Source of the DNA: JBNKFV01 sp050290265
Lineage (GTDB): Bacteria; Pseudomonadota; Gammaproteobacteria; Pseudomonadales; Cellvibrionaceae
Reading direction: 5' to 3'
DNA length: 64,000 nucleotides
NCBI GenBank assembly: GCA_050290265.1
Contig: JBNKHI010000015.1
Coordinates: forward strand, 3,924 to 67,923
Positions 24,655 to 33,237 of the stretch are shown here, in pieces. Both the position numbers and the translations under genes were made by a program. The stretch's first letter is position 1, and each line of letters starts with the position of its first letter. Under the pieces are notes generated by a model. The model searched no databases and had not been told where the DNA came from. It was given only the letters and a program-made list of their open reading frames with translations.

Positions 24655-25527
24655 ATGCCAAACACCTCTAATTTGAGCTTGAAGGAGCTGCTAACACTGG
24701 AAAAGCTCGACATTAATCTATTTCGCAGCCAAATCCATCAAGAAAACTTTCGTCAAAATCTATTTGGAGGCCAGGTCTTGGGCCAAGCGTTAAACGCTGC
24801 AACACTGACTCTCGCTGACAGCGACGAAAACTTTGATCGTCTTGCGAACTCCTGTCATGCGTATTTTTTACACCCTGGAAGCAGTTCTACACCCATTATC
24901 TATGATGTCGATGTACTAAGGCGAGGTAACAGCTTTAGCAATGTTAGAGTCTTAGCAAGGCAAATGGGCAGAACAATATTCAGTATGGCTGTTTCTTTTC
25001 ATAGACAAGAACCAGGTTATGAACACCAAACAGACTTTGATATAAACACGGTACCCAAACCAGAACAACTTGAAACAATGCCTGAATACCTAAGTAGAAC
25101 AGGCCAGACTTCAGGCATGAACCGTGAAGACCCGTATATAGAGTTCAGGCCTGTTAACCCTCAATCGTATGTAGGAACAACAGTGAGTGAGCCTGCATCA
25201 TTGATCTGGTTTAGGGCTAAGCAGTCCTTGAGCAATGACTTAGCAATGCAACGTGCAGCACTTGCTTTTGCTTCAGACTTGGGGCTAATGTTTACCTGTA
25301 CTATGCCACACCCACTCTCAGTCTTTTCAGATAAGGTTATGACCGCCAGTCTTGATCATGCCATATGGTTTCACCACAACGTAAACTGTGAAAACTGGCT
25401 ACTATACAAAACAGACAGCCCCTGGGCTGGAGCAGGCAGAGGCATGAATAGAGGATTAATTTTTGACCAGACGGGTCAATTAGTCGCCTCTACGGCGCAA
25501 GAAGGTCTTGTTCGACTGCTATCTTAG
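24655..25527 (+). CDS. tesB: Acyl-CoA thioesterase II
   Basis: Double-hotdog thioesterase that hydrolyses medium/long acyl-CoA to free fatty acid and CoA in the cytoplasm. 290 residues (E. coli TesB 286). Seen: LFGGQVLGQALNAA and SCHAYFLHPGSSSTPIIYDVDVLRRGNSFSNVRVLARQMGRTIF in the first fold; LAFASDLGLMF (catalytic Asp), ASLDHAIWFHHN and LLYKTDSPWAGAGRGMNRGLIFDQTGQLVASTAQEGLVR in the second (Thr and Gln of the catalytic triad). Fits the nearby fatty-acid-oxidation electron-transfer genes. Confidence 0.95.
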   Translation: MPNTSNLSLKELLTLEKLDINLFRSQIHQENFRQNLFGGQVLGQALNAATLTLADSDENFDRLANSCHAYFLHPGSSSTPIIYDVDVLRRGNSFSNVRVLARQMGRTIFSMAVSFHRQEPGYEHQTDFDINTVPKPEQLETMPEYLSRTGQTSGMNREDPYIEFRPVNPQSYVGTTVSEPASLIWFRAKQSLSNDLAMQRAALAFASDLGLMFTCTMPHPLSVFSDKVMTASLDHAIWFHHNVNCENWLLYKTDSPWAGAGRGMNRGLIFDQTGQLVASTAQEGLVRLLS

Positions 25528-25591
25528 TGCAGAGTCACAGAGGCCTCACCTATGAGATTTTTTTGATCAACTAGAAAGGTACGACGACATC

Positions 25592-25921
25592 ATGGAAAAA
25601 ACATATATTTCGGACATTATAGGCATTCTGGAAGACTTGGGCTCAGGACTGGATGAGGCTTACTGGCAGGCTCACTCTCTAGAAACGAAAGATTTATTCT
25701 ACGATTTAGTCAGCGCAGTCAATGGTGAACTTTTCGAATTAGCGAAGCTTAGTGTGCAGGACCACGACTTGGAATACGAACCTATTACCACTCACTTTCG
25801 CGTCGCGCGAGGAAAACTTAGCCAAGTCCGAAAAAATATGGGGGAGTGTGTTTTTAGAACACCTGTTGCCATTCGGCTGGAAAAGCTAATCACCGAACTA
25901 CTTGGCGTCACGCCACATTGA
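25592..25921 (+). CDS. Small acidic protein of unknown function
   Basis: 109 residues, no membrane segment, mostly helical by appearance, with an acidic first half (DIIGILEDLGSGLDEAYWQ) and a basic middle (FRVARGKLSQVRKNMG). AAGG lies upstream of the ATG, and a strong terminator directly after the stop supports a real short transcript, probably shared with tesB (64-bp gap). I recognise no family. Confidence 0.7.
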   Translation: MEKTYISDIIGILEDLGSGLDEAYWQAHSLETKDLFYDLVSAVNGELFELAKLSVQDHDLEYEPITTHFRVARGKLSQVRKNMGECVFRTPVAIRLEKLITELLGVTPH

Positions 25922-25927
25922 AAGGAT

Positions 25928-25956
25928 AAACCGCTCTAATATAAAGAGCGGTTTTT
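25928..25956 (+). terminator. Rho-independent terminator
   Basis: AAACCGCTCT / AGAGCGGTTT with a 7-nt loop and a T-run, right after the small gene. Confidence 0.9.
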
Positions 25957-25988
25957 TGCAGCGGCTCGTAAATTGAAGATTATCGCGC

Positions 25989-27386
25989 CTAAAAACGCCT
26001 AACGCGATTCAGCCCATTTAACGCTGCCTGTCGATAAGCCTCGGCCATAGTGGGGTAGTTAAATGTTGTCGTCGCAAAATATTCAACATTATTTGCACTA
26101 CCCTCCTGCTTCATAATGGCTTGCCCAATATGAATAATTTCCGAGGCCTCTGCACCAAAGCAATGAATACCTAAAATTTGCAAGGTATCAACATGGAACA
26201 ATATCTTTAACATCCCTACATCTTCGCCACTGATTTGCCCACGTGCTGTATGCTTAAAGAAAGCACGCCCAACCTCGTAAGGCACTTTAGCTACGGTGAG
26301 CTCGCGCTCAGTTTGACCAATAGAGCTGATTTCAGGCAGTGTATAAATGCCATTTGGGACGTCGGCCACATAGTTATCTGAACTACCCAAAATAACTTTA
26401 GCTGCGGAACGCCCTTGGTCATAGGACGCGCTGGCAAGGCTTGGCCAACCGATGACATCACCCACTGCATAAATATTTTCAACTTCAGTTTGGTAGCTCT
26501 CATTCACAGATAGCTGACCACGATGGTTTGCTTTCAACCCACACTTTTCCAAGTCTAAATTATCGGTATTACCCGTCCTGCCGTTACACCACAAAAGAGC
26601 GTCTGCTTGTAGTTTTTTGCCTGACTGCAAATGCAAGGTAACGCACTTATCATTCGCCACTACGGAATCATATTCCTCATTGTGACGAACCATCACACCA
26701 CTATCGCGCAAATGGTAACTCAGCGCATCTGAGATCTCGTCATCAAGGAAAGACAGTAGACGCTCTCGGTTATTGATCAAGTCAACTTTGATCCCCAAAC
26801 CAGAAAAGATGGAAGCATATTCACTACCAATAACACCCGCACCATAAATGATCAGACTTCTTGGAGTATGCTGCATCTCAAGAATAGTATCACTGTCGTA
26901 AACACGCGGATGGGAGAAATCAACATCGATGGGATTGTAGGGTCTGGAACCTGTCGCCAGTACAATCGACTCAGCTTTTAACACATCAACAATGCCGTCT
27001 TTTTTAGCGACACCAAGAGTATTCGCATCTTTAAAATGTGCGGTTCCAACATGTAAATTAATGCGGTTGCGTGCGTAATGACTGGCGTGTAGTTCTACTT
27101 TTTTGGGAATAACCTCTTTTGCAGACTCCAACACGACAGGAAATGATAGTTTTCTAGGCTCTCCGATAACGCGAAATAAGCGGTTAGTATTAAACCGTGA
27201 AATCTGCTTTACGGCATGTCGCAACGCTTTTGACGGGATGGTACCTTTGTGAGTGCAGTTGCCACCAACTACAGATTGGTTCTCAACCAAGCCAACACGT
27301 TTACCACCTTTAGCAGCAGCCATTGCGGCACCCTCTCCTGCCGGGCCGGAACCGATAACTACCACATCATATGTATACTCTGTCAT
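25989..27386 (-). CDS. sthA: Soluble pyridine nucleotide transhydrogenase
   Basis: FAD enzyme that interconverts NADPH and NADH in the cytosol; 465 residues as in the family. Seen: VVVIGSGPAGEGAAMAAAKGGKRV (FAD site), the diagnostic GGNCTHKGTIPSKALRH, where the second Cys of the disulfide-reductase CxxxxC is replaced by Thr, SLIIYGAGVIGSEYASIFSGLGIKV (pyridine-nucleotide site), and IYAVGDVIGWPSLASAS. The loss of the redox disulfide separates it from lipoamide dehydrogenase. It sits after nqrM on the same strand, beside the NADH-oxidising NQR complex. Confidence 0.95.
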   Translation of the reverse strand: MTEYTYDVVVIGSGPAGEGAAMAAAKGGKRVGLVENQSVVGGNCTHKGTIPSKALRHAVKQISRFNTNRLFRVIGEPRKLSFPVVLESAKEVIPKKVELHASHYARNRINLHVGTAHFKDANTLGVAKKDGIVDVLKAESIVLATGSRPYNPIDVDFSHPRVYDSDTILEMQHTPRSLIIYGAGVIGSEYASIFSGLGIKVDLINNRERLLSFLDDEISDALSYHLRDSGVMVRHNEEYDSVVANDKCVTLHLQSGKKLQADALLWCNGRTGNTDNLDLEKCGLKANHRGQLSVNESYQTEVENIYAVGDVIGWPSLASASYDQGRSAAKVILGSSDNYVADVPNGIYTLPEISSIGQTERELTVAKVPYEVGRAFFKHTARGQISGEDVGMLKILFHVDTLQILGIHCFGAEASEIIHIGQAIMKQEGSANNVEYFATTTFNYPTMAEAYRQAALNGLNRVRRF

Positions 27387-27442
27387 GTCTTGTCTTTACC
27401 CCATTTAATCCCGTCAAAACTTACTATTTTCTACCAGCAAGG

Positions 27443-27667
27443 TTATTTAACTTCGTAAGCTAATTCTGTTTTCTTATTTTTGTTATTTTGTTGCTCTTCA
27501 CACTTCGCCTCATCCCCACCGCAAAGCTCGCAAACATAATCAGGGTCACCTAACGCCTTCCCCACGCCACCACATGAACCTGTCAAAGGTTTGCGCCCCA
27601 TGATTACCCCGATGGCCATACCTACGACGATAAGTAGCAACACAAAAAAAGAAATAAGATAAATCAT
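27443..27667 (-). CDS. nqrM: Na+-NQR maturation protein NqrM
   Basis: 74 residues: one N-terminal membrane helix, then a cytoplasmic tail with four cysteines (GSCGG and DPDYVCELCGGDEAKC) that are the hallmark of NqrM (DUF539). NqrM is needed to assemble the iron centre between NqrD and NqrE. Its start overlaps the apbE stop by 4 bp (ATGA), placing it in the nqr transcription unit. Confidence 0.93.
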   Translation of the reverse strand: MIYLISFFVLLLIVVGMAIGVIMGRKPLTGSCGGVGKALGDPDYVCELCGGDEAKCEEQQNNKNKKTELAYEVK

Positions 27668-28785
27668 CGTAGAGACTCCTTCTGTAGAAAAGGGGCAAAC
27701 GCTTTCGAATGATAAGCGATAAAACTATCTGCCTCTCTCACCAAAAAATACACGGGTATACCTTCGGCATCCGCGAGTTGAATGCTTTTTTCATACCCCA
27801 TCACATTAAACATGGTAGCCAAGCCATCAGCTAGCGCAGTATTTTCAGCAATAACCGTAACCGAAGCTAAATTATGTGCAATAGGGAAACCGGTTCTTGG
27901 ATCAATCGTATGGGAGAGCCTACGACCATCCTCCTCGTAATAATTACGATAATCACCGGATGTTGCAACTGCCTGATTATGTAGCGGAATAGCCTGAACA
28001 ACACCTTCATGGCCTAGCGCCGGTGCCTCAATACCAATTTTCCAGGCCTTGGAAGTGGCGTTTATTCCGCTAACTTTTACCTCACCACCAATTTCAACCA
28101 GGTAATTTTGAATACCTTTTGCCTCAAGTAAATTGGCTATTTTATCTACACCGTAACCCTTGGCTATTGACGACAAATCTAGCGAAATTGGTTTTACTCG
28201 CTTTGCTTTTTTCGCTGCAGAGTCCAGCACCAAATAAGCCATACCAACTTTTTGCTTAATCAGTTCGACTTCAGACTTAACTGCTTCAGATGTTTCTTCT
28301 CGCCATTTACCCGAGTTACCGGCACCAAACCCCCAATAATCCACAAGAGGCCCAACAGTTATATCATAAGCACCATCGCTAATACGATTAAGGTAAACGC
28401 TGGTTTCCAACATTGAAAAAAGCCCGGTAGGCACTGAAGACCAAGTACCTAATGGCGCTCTATTGAGTTTATTGAGTTCGGAGTCCTCAATATAAGTCGA
28501 AGCCAACGCGTTGACTTGCTGTAACTCAATATCAATAGATTTCTGCAACCCTTGTCTGTCATAGGCTTCAGACGGACCAACTATGGTCACATGGTAAGTC
28601 GTACCCATCGTTTGGCCAGCAAGTTTTAACGATGACAAAGCCGGCTCAGAACAACCACTTACCGCCACCAAAACACACACGCTGCCAAGGAAACGGATCA
28701 GTATCTGACAAACGAGTGAGGCCCGCAAAGCGGGCCTCACTATATTGCAGTAATTATAATAAGAATTAACCGCCGAAATCATCAA
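27664..28785 (-). CDS. apbE: FAD:protein FMN transferase ApbE
   Basis: Periplasmic flavinyltransferase that attaches FMN to Thr of NqrB and NqrC. Seen: lipobox VAVSGC before SEPALSSLKLAGQTMGTTYHVTI, WGFGAG, LDLSSIAKGYGVDKIANLL (FAD-binding), NYLVEIGGEVKVSG, GDYRNYYEEDGRRLSHTIDPRTGFPI and the metal-site ALADGLATMFNVMG. The frame opens with ATGATG overlapping the nqrF stop and then passes through a perfect hairpin (28716-28740). A GTG (28740) or TTG (28728) further in would also give a normal lipoprotein signal, and the true start cannot be settled from sequence. Next to the nqr genes it serves. Confidence 0.93.
   Translation of the reverse strand: MMISAVNSYYNYCNIVRPALRASLVCQILIRFLGSVCVLVAVSGCSEPALSSLKLAGQTMGTTYHVTIVGPSEAYDRQGLQKSIDIELQQVNALASTYIEDSELNKLNRAPLGTWSSVPTGLFSMLETSVYLNRISDGAYDITVGPLVDYWGFGAGNSGKWREETSEAVKSEVELIKQKVGMAYLVLDSAAKKAKRVKPISLDLSSIAKGYGVDKIANLLEAKGIQNYLVEIGGEVKVSGINATSKAWKIGIEAPALGHEGVVQAIPLHNQAVATSGDYRNYYEEDGRRLSHTIDPRTGFPIAHNLASVTVIAENTALADGLATMFNVMGYEKSIQLADAEGIPVYFLVREADSFIAYHSKAFAPFLQKESLR
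28716..28740 (-). other. Perfect 11-bp hairpin at the nqrF-apbE junction
   Basis: GTGAGGCCCGC and GCGGGCCTCAC with a 3-nt loop, 26 nt after the nqrF stop. It lacks a clear T-tract. It is within the longest apbE frame and could act as a partial terminator, an RNase barrier stabilising upstream nqr mRNA, or a damper of apbE translation. Confidence 0.75.
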
Positions 28786-29989
28786 GAAGTATATTCTCGT
28801 CTTCTACACCTAAGTCCTTCAACATCTTAATCACTGCAGCGTTCATCATTGGAGGCCCACACATGTAGTACTCACAATCTTCTGGTGCCGGATGATCTTT
28901 AAGATAATTTTCGTAGAGAACATTGTGAATAAAGCCGGTTAAACCATCCCAATTATCTTCTGGCTGCGGATCAGACAAGGCAATATGCCAATTAAAATTA
29001 TCATTTTCCGCGGCAAGACCATCGTAATCTTCCTGATAGAACAGTTCACGTAAAGAGCGTGCACCATACCAAAAGGTAATTTTACGCTTGGAGTTAAGTC
29101 GTTTCAGCTGATCAAAAATGTGTGATCGCATTGGAGCCATACCAGCACCACCACCAATGAACACCATCTCCGCATCAGTATCTTTGGCGAAAAACTCACC
29201 AAATGGACCAAACACGTTGATTTTGTCGCCTGGTTTCAAGCTAAACACATAAGATGACATTTGCCCTGGCGGAATACCTTGAGAACCAGGAGGTGGTGTA
29301 GCAATACGAATATTAAACTTCACCAATCCTTTTTCTTCTGGATAGTTAGCCATTGAATAAGCGCGAATAATCGGCTCGTCAACTTTAGACTCTAGATTAA
29401 AGAACCCAAAGCGCTCCCAGTCTCCCCGGTATTCAGGCTCAATATCAAAATCTGCGAATTTCACATGGTGAGCAGGTGCTTCCAACTGAACATAACCGCC
29501 AGCTCTGAAGTCTACATTTTCACCCTCAGGTAAGCGTAGCGTTAGCTCCTTAATAAAAGTCGCCATATTTGGATTAGACTCTACAGTGCACTCCCACTGC
29601 TTAACACCAAACACGTCTTCTTCAACATGGATATCCATATTTTGCTTTACAGGTACCTGGCAAGATAGGCGCCAGCCTTCCCGAACTTCGCGCTTATTAA
29701 AGTGTGACTCTTCAGTGGGTAAAATCGAACCACCGCCAGAATTAACCACACACTTACACTGCGCACAGCTACCACCGCCACCACATGCAGAAGGCAGAAA
29801 CATTCCACTTTCAGCGAGAGTTTGTAGAAGTTTACCACCGGCAGGCACCGTTAAGGTTTTCTCGCCGTTTACTACAATGTTTACATCACCACTGTTAACC
29901 AGTTTCGCGCGGGCACTTAATATCACCGCCACCAAAGCAAGCACAATGGCGGTGAACATGACTACACCTAAAATAATCTCTATGTTCAT
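28766..29989 (-). CDS. nqrF: Na+-NQR subunit F (NADH dehydrogenase entry subunit)
   Basis: Takes electrons from NADH through FAD to a 2Fe-2S cluster. 407 residues, as usual. N-terminal membrane helix; ferredoxin domain SACGGGGSCAQCKCVV plus a distal Cys; flavin site RAYSMANYPEE; NADH-binding VFIGGGAGMAPMRSHIFDQLKR and the C-terminal YYMCGPPMMNAAVIKMLKDLGVEDENILLDDFGG, which is the invariant family end. Last structural gene of nqrABCDEF. Confidence 0.98.
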   Translation of the reverse strand: MNIEIILGVVMFTAIVLALVAVILSARAKLVNSGDVNIVVNGEKTLTVPAGGKLLQTLAESGMFLPSACGGGGSCAQCKCVVNSGGGSILPTEESHFNKREVREGWRLSCQVPVKQNMDIHVEEDVFGVKQWECTVESNPNMATFIKELTLRLPEGENVDFRAGGYVQLEAPAHHVKFADFDIEPEYRGDWERFGFFNLESKVDEPIIRAYSMANYPEEKGLVKFNIRIATPPPGSQGIPPGQMSSYVFSLKPGDKINVFGPFGEFFAKDTDAEMVFIGGGAGMAPMRSHIFDQLKRLNSKRKITFWYGARSLRELFYQEDYDGLAAENDNFNWHIALSDPQPEDNWDGLTGFIHNVLYENYLKDHPAPEDCEYYMCGPPMMNAAVIKMLKDLGVEDENILLDDFGG

Positions 29990-30010
29990 GCTATGTCCTA
30001 TACTCCCCGA

Positions 30011-30619
30011 TTACAGATCGATGCCGCCGAAAGACATAAAGCCCAAAGACATTAAGCCAACGGTTATAAATGTAATGCCCAAGCCTTGAAGGCCTGCAGG
30101 CACATCACTGTATTTCATCTTTTCACGAATACCCGCCAAAGCAGTAATCGCCAAAGCCCAACCAATCCCAGAACCAATGCCAAATACAGTACTTTCAGCC
30201 AGGTTGTAATCACGCTGAACCATGAACAATGAAGCACCCATAATTGCACAGTTAACGGTAATCAAAGGTAAGAACACGCCCAAAGCGTTGTACAACGCAG
30301 GAACATACTTATCCAAAACCATCTCCAAAATCTGGACGACAGCAGCGATAACACCGATATAACAAATCAGCCCCAGAAAGCTCAGGTCGACATCTGGTAA
30401 ACCGGCCCAAGCCAAAGCACCATCGGCCAAAAGATAGGAATAAAGCAGGTTATTCAAAGGAACTGTGATCCCCAAAACAACCACAACAGCAATACCTAAC
30501 CCAAGCGCAGCATCAACTTTCTTTGACACTGCCATAAACGTACACATACCCAAGAAGAAGGTCAGTGCCATATTGTCGATAAAAATAGCGCGGACAAACA
30601 GACTCAAATAATATTCCAT
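30011..30619 (-). CDS. nqrE: Na+-NQR subunit E
   Basis: 202-residue membrane subunit with six helices; with NqrD it holds the intramembrane iron centre. Seen: MEYYLSLFVRAIFIDNMALTFFLGMCTFMAVSKK (with a conserved Cys of the iron site) and VFLPLITVNCAIMGASLFM. 3-bp gap after nqrD. Confidence 0.98.
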   Translation of the reverse strand: MEYYLSLFVRAIFIDNMALTFFLGMCTFMAVSKKVDAALGLGIAVVVVLGITVPLNNLLYSYLLADGALAWAGLPDVDLSFLGLICYIGVIAAVVQILEMVLDKYVPALYNALGVFLPLITVNCAIMGASLFMVQRDYNLAESTVFGIGSGIGWALAITALAGIREKMKYSDVPAGLQGLGITFITVGLMSLGFMSFGGIDL

Positions 30620-30622
30620 GAC

Positions 30623-31279
30623 TTAAGCCTCCTTTGGTTTAGTGTTAGATGTAATTTTGAACTCAGGAACTTCGACCTGAGACTTCTTCCACGATCTCAA
30701 AGCCCAGATAAACAGGCCAATCAAAAAGAAGGCGCTTGGAGGAAGCAGCAACAGCCCATTAGAGACGTACCATCCACCATCTCTTACCAAAGGTAAAACT
30801 TCGTATCCAAGCAGCTTGCCAGAACCAAATACCTCACGGACAACAGCCAAAGCTATCAGCATGGCACTGTAACCCAAACCATTGCCAATACCGTCGAAAA
30901 AGCTCGGAACCGGAGGGTTCTTCATAGCAAAGGCTTCTGCTCGACCCATCACAATACAGTTGGTAATGATCAGACCAACGAAAACTGACAACTGCTTGCT
31001 AATATCGTAAGCAACAGCTTTCAGAACTTGGTCTACAACAATTACTAAAGAGGCAATAATGACCATCTGTACGATAATGCGAATACTACTTGGAGCATGA
31101 TTACGGACCAACGACACAAAAAAGTTGGAAAATGCTGTAACCAAGGTCAGCGCTATACACATAACCAAAGTTACTTTCATGCTGCTGGTAACAGCCAATG
31201 CAGAACAAATTCCAAGAATCTGTAACGCAATGGGGTTATTCTCAAAAACGGGCTTAAACAATAACTCTTTAACTTTCAT
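30623..31279 (-). CDS. nqrD: Na+-NQR subunit D
   Basis: 218-residue membrane subunit, the pseudo-symmetric partner of NqrE. Seen: FENNPIALQILGICSALAVTSSMKV and LIITNCIVMGRAEAFAMKNPP, each with a Cys that ligates the shared iron centre in known structures. It begins 2 bp after the nqrC stop. Confidence 0.98.
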   Translation of the reverse strand: MKVKELLFKPVFENNPIALQILGICSALAVTSSMKVTLVMCIALTLVTAFSNFFVSLVRNHAPSSIRIIVQMVIIASLVIVVDQVLKAVAYDISKQLSVFVGLIITNCIVMGRAEAFAMKNPPVPSFFDGIGNGLGYSAMLIALAVVREVFGSGKLLGYEVLPLVRDGGWYVSNGLLLLPPSAFFLIGLFIWALRSWKKSQVEVPEFKITSNTKPKEA

Positions 31280-31281
31280 GC

Positions 31282-32046
31282 TTACGCCTCCCCTTTCTTA
31301 AGGTTTTCCAGAAATGGCTCAAAGCCATTTTCACCCAACCAGAAATGAATCAGGTTATTCACACCCTTACTGGTTAAAGTGGCACCGGAAAGACCGTCAA
31401 CTTTATGCTCGTCACCTTCAGGCGCTTGCCCTTTAATAACGGTAAGAGCCACATTACCTTTGTTGCCATACACTTCTTTATCAACCCAAAGTGCTTTCCA
31501 TTTTGGGTTGTCAACTTCACCACCCAACCCTGGTGTTTCACCGTGATCATAAAAACCCATACCAACAACGGTATTCATATCACTATCGAGGGCAATAAAG
31601 CCGTAAAGTGTTGACCAAAGACCATAGCCTCTAATCGGCAGGATAATTTTTTCCACACCTTTTTCTGACTCAACCAAATAAACTTCGGAAACGTTCTCAC
31701 GTCGAGAAATTTTAGCAATATCTTCGTCATCAGAAAGGTTAGTAGACAAAGCTGGATCCTTGGCTGCTTTCCACTGGTCATACTTAGCTGGATCAAATTG
31801 ATCAGTAAAATGACCAGTATCTAAATCAACCAACTTGGTAGTGATTTGAGAAAACTGCTCTTCAACACTTTTACCGGGAACGTACAAGCCAGCAGCTTGT
31901 AAAATGTTGCGGTTAAAGTCTTTTGCTTTGTTTGCAACCTGGGCCGGTTTCAACATAACCGCCGCAGTAGACACAACCACCGAGCACACAATACAAAGTA
32001 TTAACGCAACGGAGACTGTTTTTGTTACTGAATCTTTATTAGACAC
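31282..32046 (-). CDS. nqrC: Na+-NQR subunit C (covalent FMN)
   Basis: 254 residues: one N-terminal membrane helix and a periplasmic FMN-binding domain. The flavinylation site is visible in VDGLSGATLTSKGVNN (Thr of SGAT), the target of ApbE. Also GFYDHGETPGLGGEVDNPKW, the conserved domain core. Overlaps nqrB by 8 bp. Confidence 0.98.
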   Translation of the reverse strand: MSNKDSVTKTVSVALILCIVCSVVVSTAAVMLKPAQVANKAKDFNRNILQAAGLYVPGKSVEEQFSQITTKLVDLDTGHFTDQFDPAKYDQWKAAKDPALSTNLSDDEDIAKISRRENVSEVYLVESEKGVEKIILPIRGYGLWSTLYGFIALDSDMNTVVGMGFYDHGETPGLGGEVDNPKWKALWVDKEVYGNKGNVALTVIKGQAPEGDEHKVDGLSGATLTSKGVNNLIHFWLGENGFEPFLENLKKGEA

Positions 32047-33232
32047 GAGCCAACCTCCGCTTCACATTTGCTTGGATTACAAAATGGTCAATCAATGGGG
32101 CAAATAAGTTAGCAAACAAAATTGCCAGCATCATACCCTCTGGAAAAGCAGGGTTAACCACTCGAATCAATACAACCATGATACCAATCAGAGCACCGAA
32201 CCAAAGCTTACCCACATTTGTCATGGAAGCTGAAACGGGATCCGTGGCCATAAAAATCATACCAAATGCAAAACCACCAACCACAAAATGCCAGTACCAA
32301 GGCATAGCCATCATCGGGTTGCTCGCACTATCACCAACGAAATTAAACAACGTTGATGTAGCGATCATGCCCAACAACACACCAAGAACAATCCGGTATG
32401 AAGCGATTTTGGTCAATAGCAATACTGCACCACCAATTAAGATAGCTAAGGTTGAGGTTTCACCAATGGAACCTTGAATGTGACCAAAGAATGCATCCAT
32501 CCAACTGATCTGAGAGTGCAAGGCAGACATACCATCTGTTGCAGCAATAGACAAAGCGGTTGCACCGGTATAGCCATCAACAGCTGTCCAAACGGCGTCT
32601 CCAGACATTGAAGCTGGGTATGCAAAGAACAAAAATGCTCGACCCGCCAATGCTGGGTTCAGGAAGTTTTTACCTGTTCCACCAAACACTTCTTTACCGA
32701 TGACAACACCAAAGGATATACCTAAAGCAACTTGCCAAAGAGGAACACTTGGAGGACAAATAAGCGCAAACAAAATCGAAGTAACGAAAAATCCTTCGTT
32801 AACTTCGTGGCCGCGCTTCATCGCGAAAAGCACTTCCCAAAATCCACCTACGACAAACGTTACGGCGTAGATAGGAAGGAAATATAAGGCTCCGTGATAG
32901 AAGCAATCCCAAATACTGGCAGGATTGAAGCTGCCAATGAACATTCCACGCCAGTTATCGATGCTTGTCAGACCCATCTCTGCCATCGCAGTATTCGCCT
33001 GCCAGCCAGCGTTGTACATACCGTAGAACATAGCCGGGAAGGTACACATCCAAACAGTGATCATGATGCGCTTAAGATCTACGCCATCACGAACATGAGA
33101 AGTTGACTTTGTTACATCGCTTGGGCGGTAAAAAACTGTATCGACAGCTTCATATAGCGCATACCAGTTTTCCCATTTGCCACCTTTATGAAAGTGAGGC
33201 TCAAGGCTATCCAAAAATTTACGTAATGCCAT
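32039..33232 (-). CDS. nqrB: Na+-NQR subunit B (covalent FMN, riboflavin, Na+ path)
   Basis: 397 residues, about ten membrane helices. Begins MALRKFLDSLEPHFHKGGKWENWYALYEAVDTVFY, typical for NqrB. The second flavinylation site is VDGYTGATALS (Thr of TGAT), also an ApbE target. Further signatures: GKEVFGGTGKNFLNPALAGRAFLFFAYPASMSGDAVWTA and FGMIFMATDPVSASMTNVGKLWFG. Confidence 0.98.
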   Translation of the reverse strand: MALRKFLDSLEPHFHKGGKWENWYALYEAVDTVFYRPSDVTKSTSHVRDGVDLKRIMITVWMCTFPAMFYGMYNAGWQANTAMAEMGLTSIDNWRGMFIGSFNPASIWDCFYHGALYFLPIYAVTFVVGGFWEVLFAMKRGHEVNEGFFVTSILFALICPPSVPLWQVALGISFGVVIGKEVFGGTGKNFLNPALAGRAFLFFAYPASMSGDAVWTAVDGYTGATALSIAATDGMSALHSQISWMDAFFGHIQGSIGETSTLAILIGGAVLLLTKIASYRIVLGVLLGMIATSTLFNFVGDSASNPMMAMPWYWHFVVGGFAFGMIFMATDPVSASMTNVGKLWFGALIGIMVVLIRVVNPAFPEGMMLAILFANLFAPLIDHFVIQANVKRRLARV

Positions 33233-33237
33233 GGAAA

